DNA of 64,000 nucleotides from Seohaeicola zhoushanensis (lineage in GTDB: Bacteria > Pseudomonadota > Alphaproteobacteria > Rhodobacterales > Rhodobacteraceae): assembly GCF_014656415.1 (NCBI RefSeq), contig NZ_BNCJ01000003.1, forward strand, positions 296,075-360,074. The letters run 5' to 3'. A program made the translations under genes and the position numbers. The notes under the pieces were generated by a model. It searched no databases. It was not told the origin of the DNA and was given only the letters and a program-made list of their open reading frames with translations. This document shows, piece after piece, positions 63,582-64,000 of this stretch (positions are counted from its first letter, which is position 1; each line of letters begins with the position of its first letter).

Positions 63582-63609
63582 CAAAAGGCGCCCGCAGTAC
63601 GGACGCCTT
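63582..63609 (-). terminator. Terminator between nuoN and birA
   Basis: On the minus strand AAGGCGTCCG (63609-63600) and CGGGCGCCTT (63594-63585) form a 10-bp stem with one G-U pair, loop TACTG, then TTGC. It lies 12 bp after the nuoN stop and separates the nuo operon from birA-coaX-rnj, at least in part. Confidence 0.6.
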
Positions 63610-63620
63610 CAGGACGGAGT

Positions 63621-64000
63621 TCAGTTGACAAGCGCGGCCGCCGCGGCCTGCGCCGCCCCTTCCACGCCGAACATGTTGATGATGCCCAGCAGCATGATCG
63701 CGGCGCTGCCCATCAGCATGGCCCAGAGCACTGGCGAGCCGTTGGTGTCCAGCTCTTCGCCCTCTTCGCCGAAATACATGTAGTAGACGATGCGAAGATA
63801 GTAGAAGGCGCCGATCACCGAGGCCACGACGCCCAGGATCGCCAGCCAGGCCAGCCCGCCGTCATAGGCGGCGCGCAGCACGTAGAACTTCCCGAAGAAG
63901 CCCAGCATCGGCGGCACGCCGGCAAGGCTGAACAGCAGGATCAGCATGGCCAGCGCGCGGCCCGGCTTCTTCTTGGAATACATGTTCAGCGCGGCGATTT
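63621..64000 (-). CDS. nuoN: NADH-quinone oxidoreductase subunit N, C-terminal part (5' end outside window)
   Basis: The last 125 residues of an antiporter-like membrane subunit of respiratory complex I. The frame is open to base 64000, so the N-terminal two thirds and more are missing. Visible are [31 protein letters not shown] (by its ends), [22 protein letters not shown] and a final hydrophobic helix. These match the end of NuoN. As the last nuo gene it is followed by birA-coaX-rnj. Confidence 0.95.
   Translation of the reverse strand, partial: IAALNMYSKKKPGRALAMLILLFSLAGVPPMLGFFGKFYVLRAAYDGGLAWLAILGVVASVIGAFYYLRIVYYMYFGEEGEELDTNGSPVLWAMLMGSAAIMLLGIINMFGVEGAAQAAAAALVN

Overview
The window is GC-rich, gene-dense chromosomal DNA from an alphaproteobacterium, almost certainly Rhodobacteraceae (Roseobacter/Rhodobacter lineage). 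Supporting context: a holin plus GH108 endolysin pair of the gene-transfer-agent (GTA) lysis type inside the cytochrome c maturation genes; the order nuoN-birA-coaX-rnj; tatABC followed by a DUF815 ATPase; two TRAP carriers; RTX and Hint proteins; and a probable alphaproteobacterial LexA box (GTTC-N7-GTTC). I see no tRNA, rRNA, insertion sequence, prophage or CRISPR array. All assignments come from reading the sequence; no database search was run.

Layout. 1-11.4 kb is housekeeping: the 3' part of gltX, gltA, an anchored RTX protein, a PaaG-like hydratase, ccmH/ccmF, the GTA-type lysis pair, ccmE, argC, murI and an acyltransferase. 11.4-24.3 kb holds a fused indolepyruvate:ferredoxin oxidoreductase with a divergent LysR regulator, a possible small RNA, purL, a sulfotransferase-like protein, a Rieske oxygenase with a 70-residue partner, a DUF2189 membrane protein, an amidase and a disordered single-pass membrane protein. 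Upstream of that last gene is a 408-bp non-coding stretch (24348-24755) with six regularly spaced 16-bp palindromes, the most unusual object in the window.

24.7-42.9 kb is catabolic. An hpsP/hpsO/hpsN-like trio (dihydroxypropanesulfonate oxidation) has a divergent LacI regulator. An IclR-controlled GMC oxidoreductase leads into terC and a TRAP carrier. On the opposite strand a second unit runs GntR, LigM-type THF-dependent demethylase, TRAP carrier, NAD-dependent dehydrogenase, with twin CTGTATACAG operators upstream and a BhcC-like aldolase beyond them. In each unit a TRAP carrier would import an organic acid or sulfonate, dehydrogenases or a demethylase would process it, and a local repressor would sense it.

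42.9-64 kb mixes accessory and core genes: three consecutive SGNH-superfamily proteins, DUF815-tatCBA, a WYL regulator, an unpaired ABC ATPase, an AlkD-like protein, a divergent SDR, a Hint protein, a SnoaL-like protein beside the LexA box, prfC, a hypothetical-glycosyltransferase pair, a DEAD-box helicase with a hairpin over its start region, a PilZ-like protein, rnj, coaX, birA and the 3' end of nuoN.
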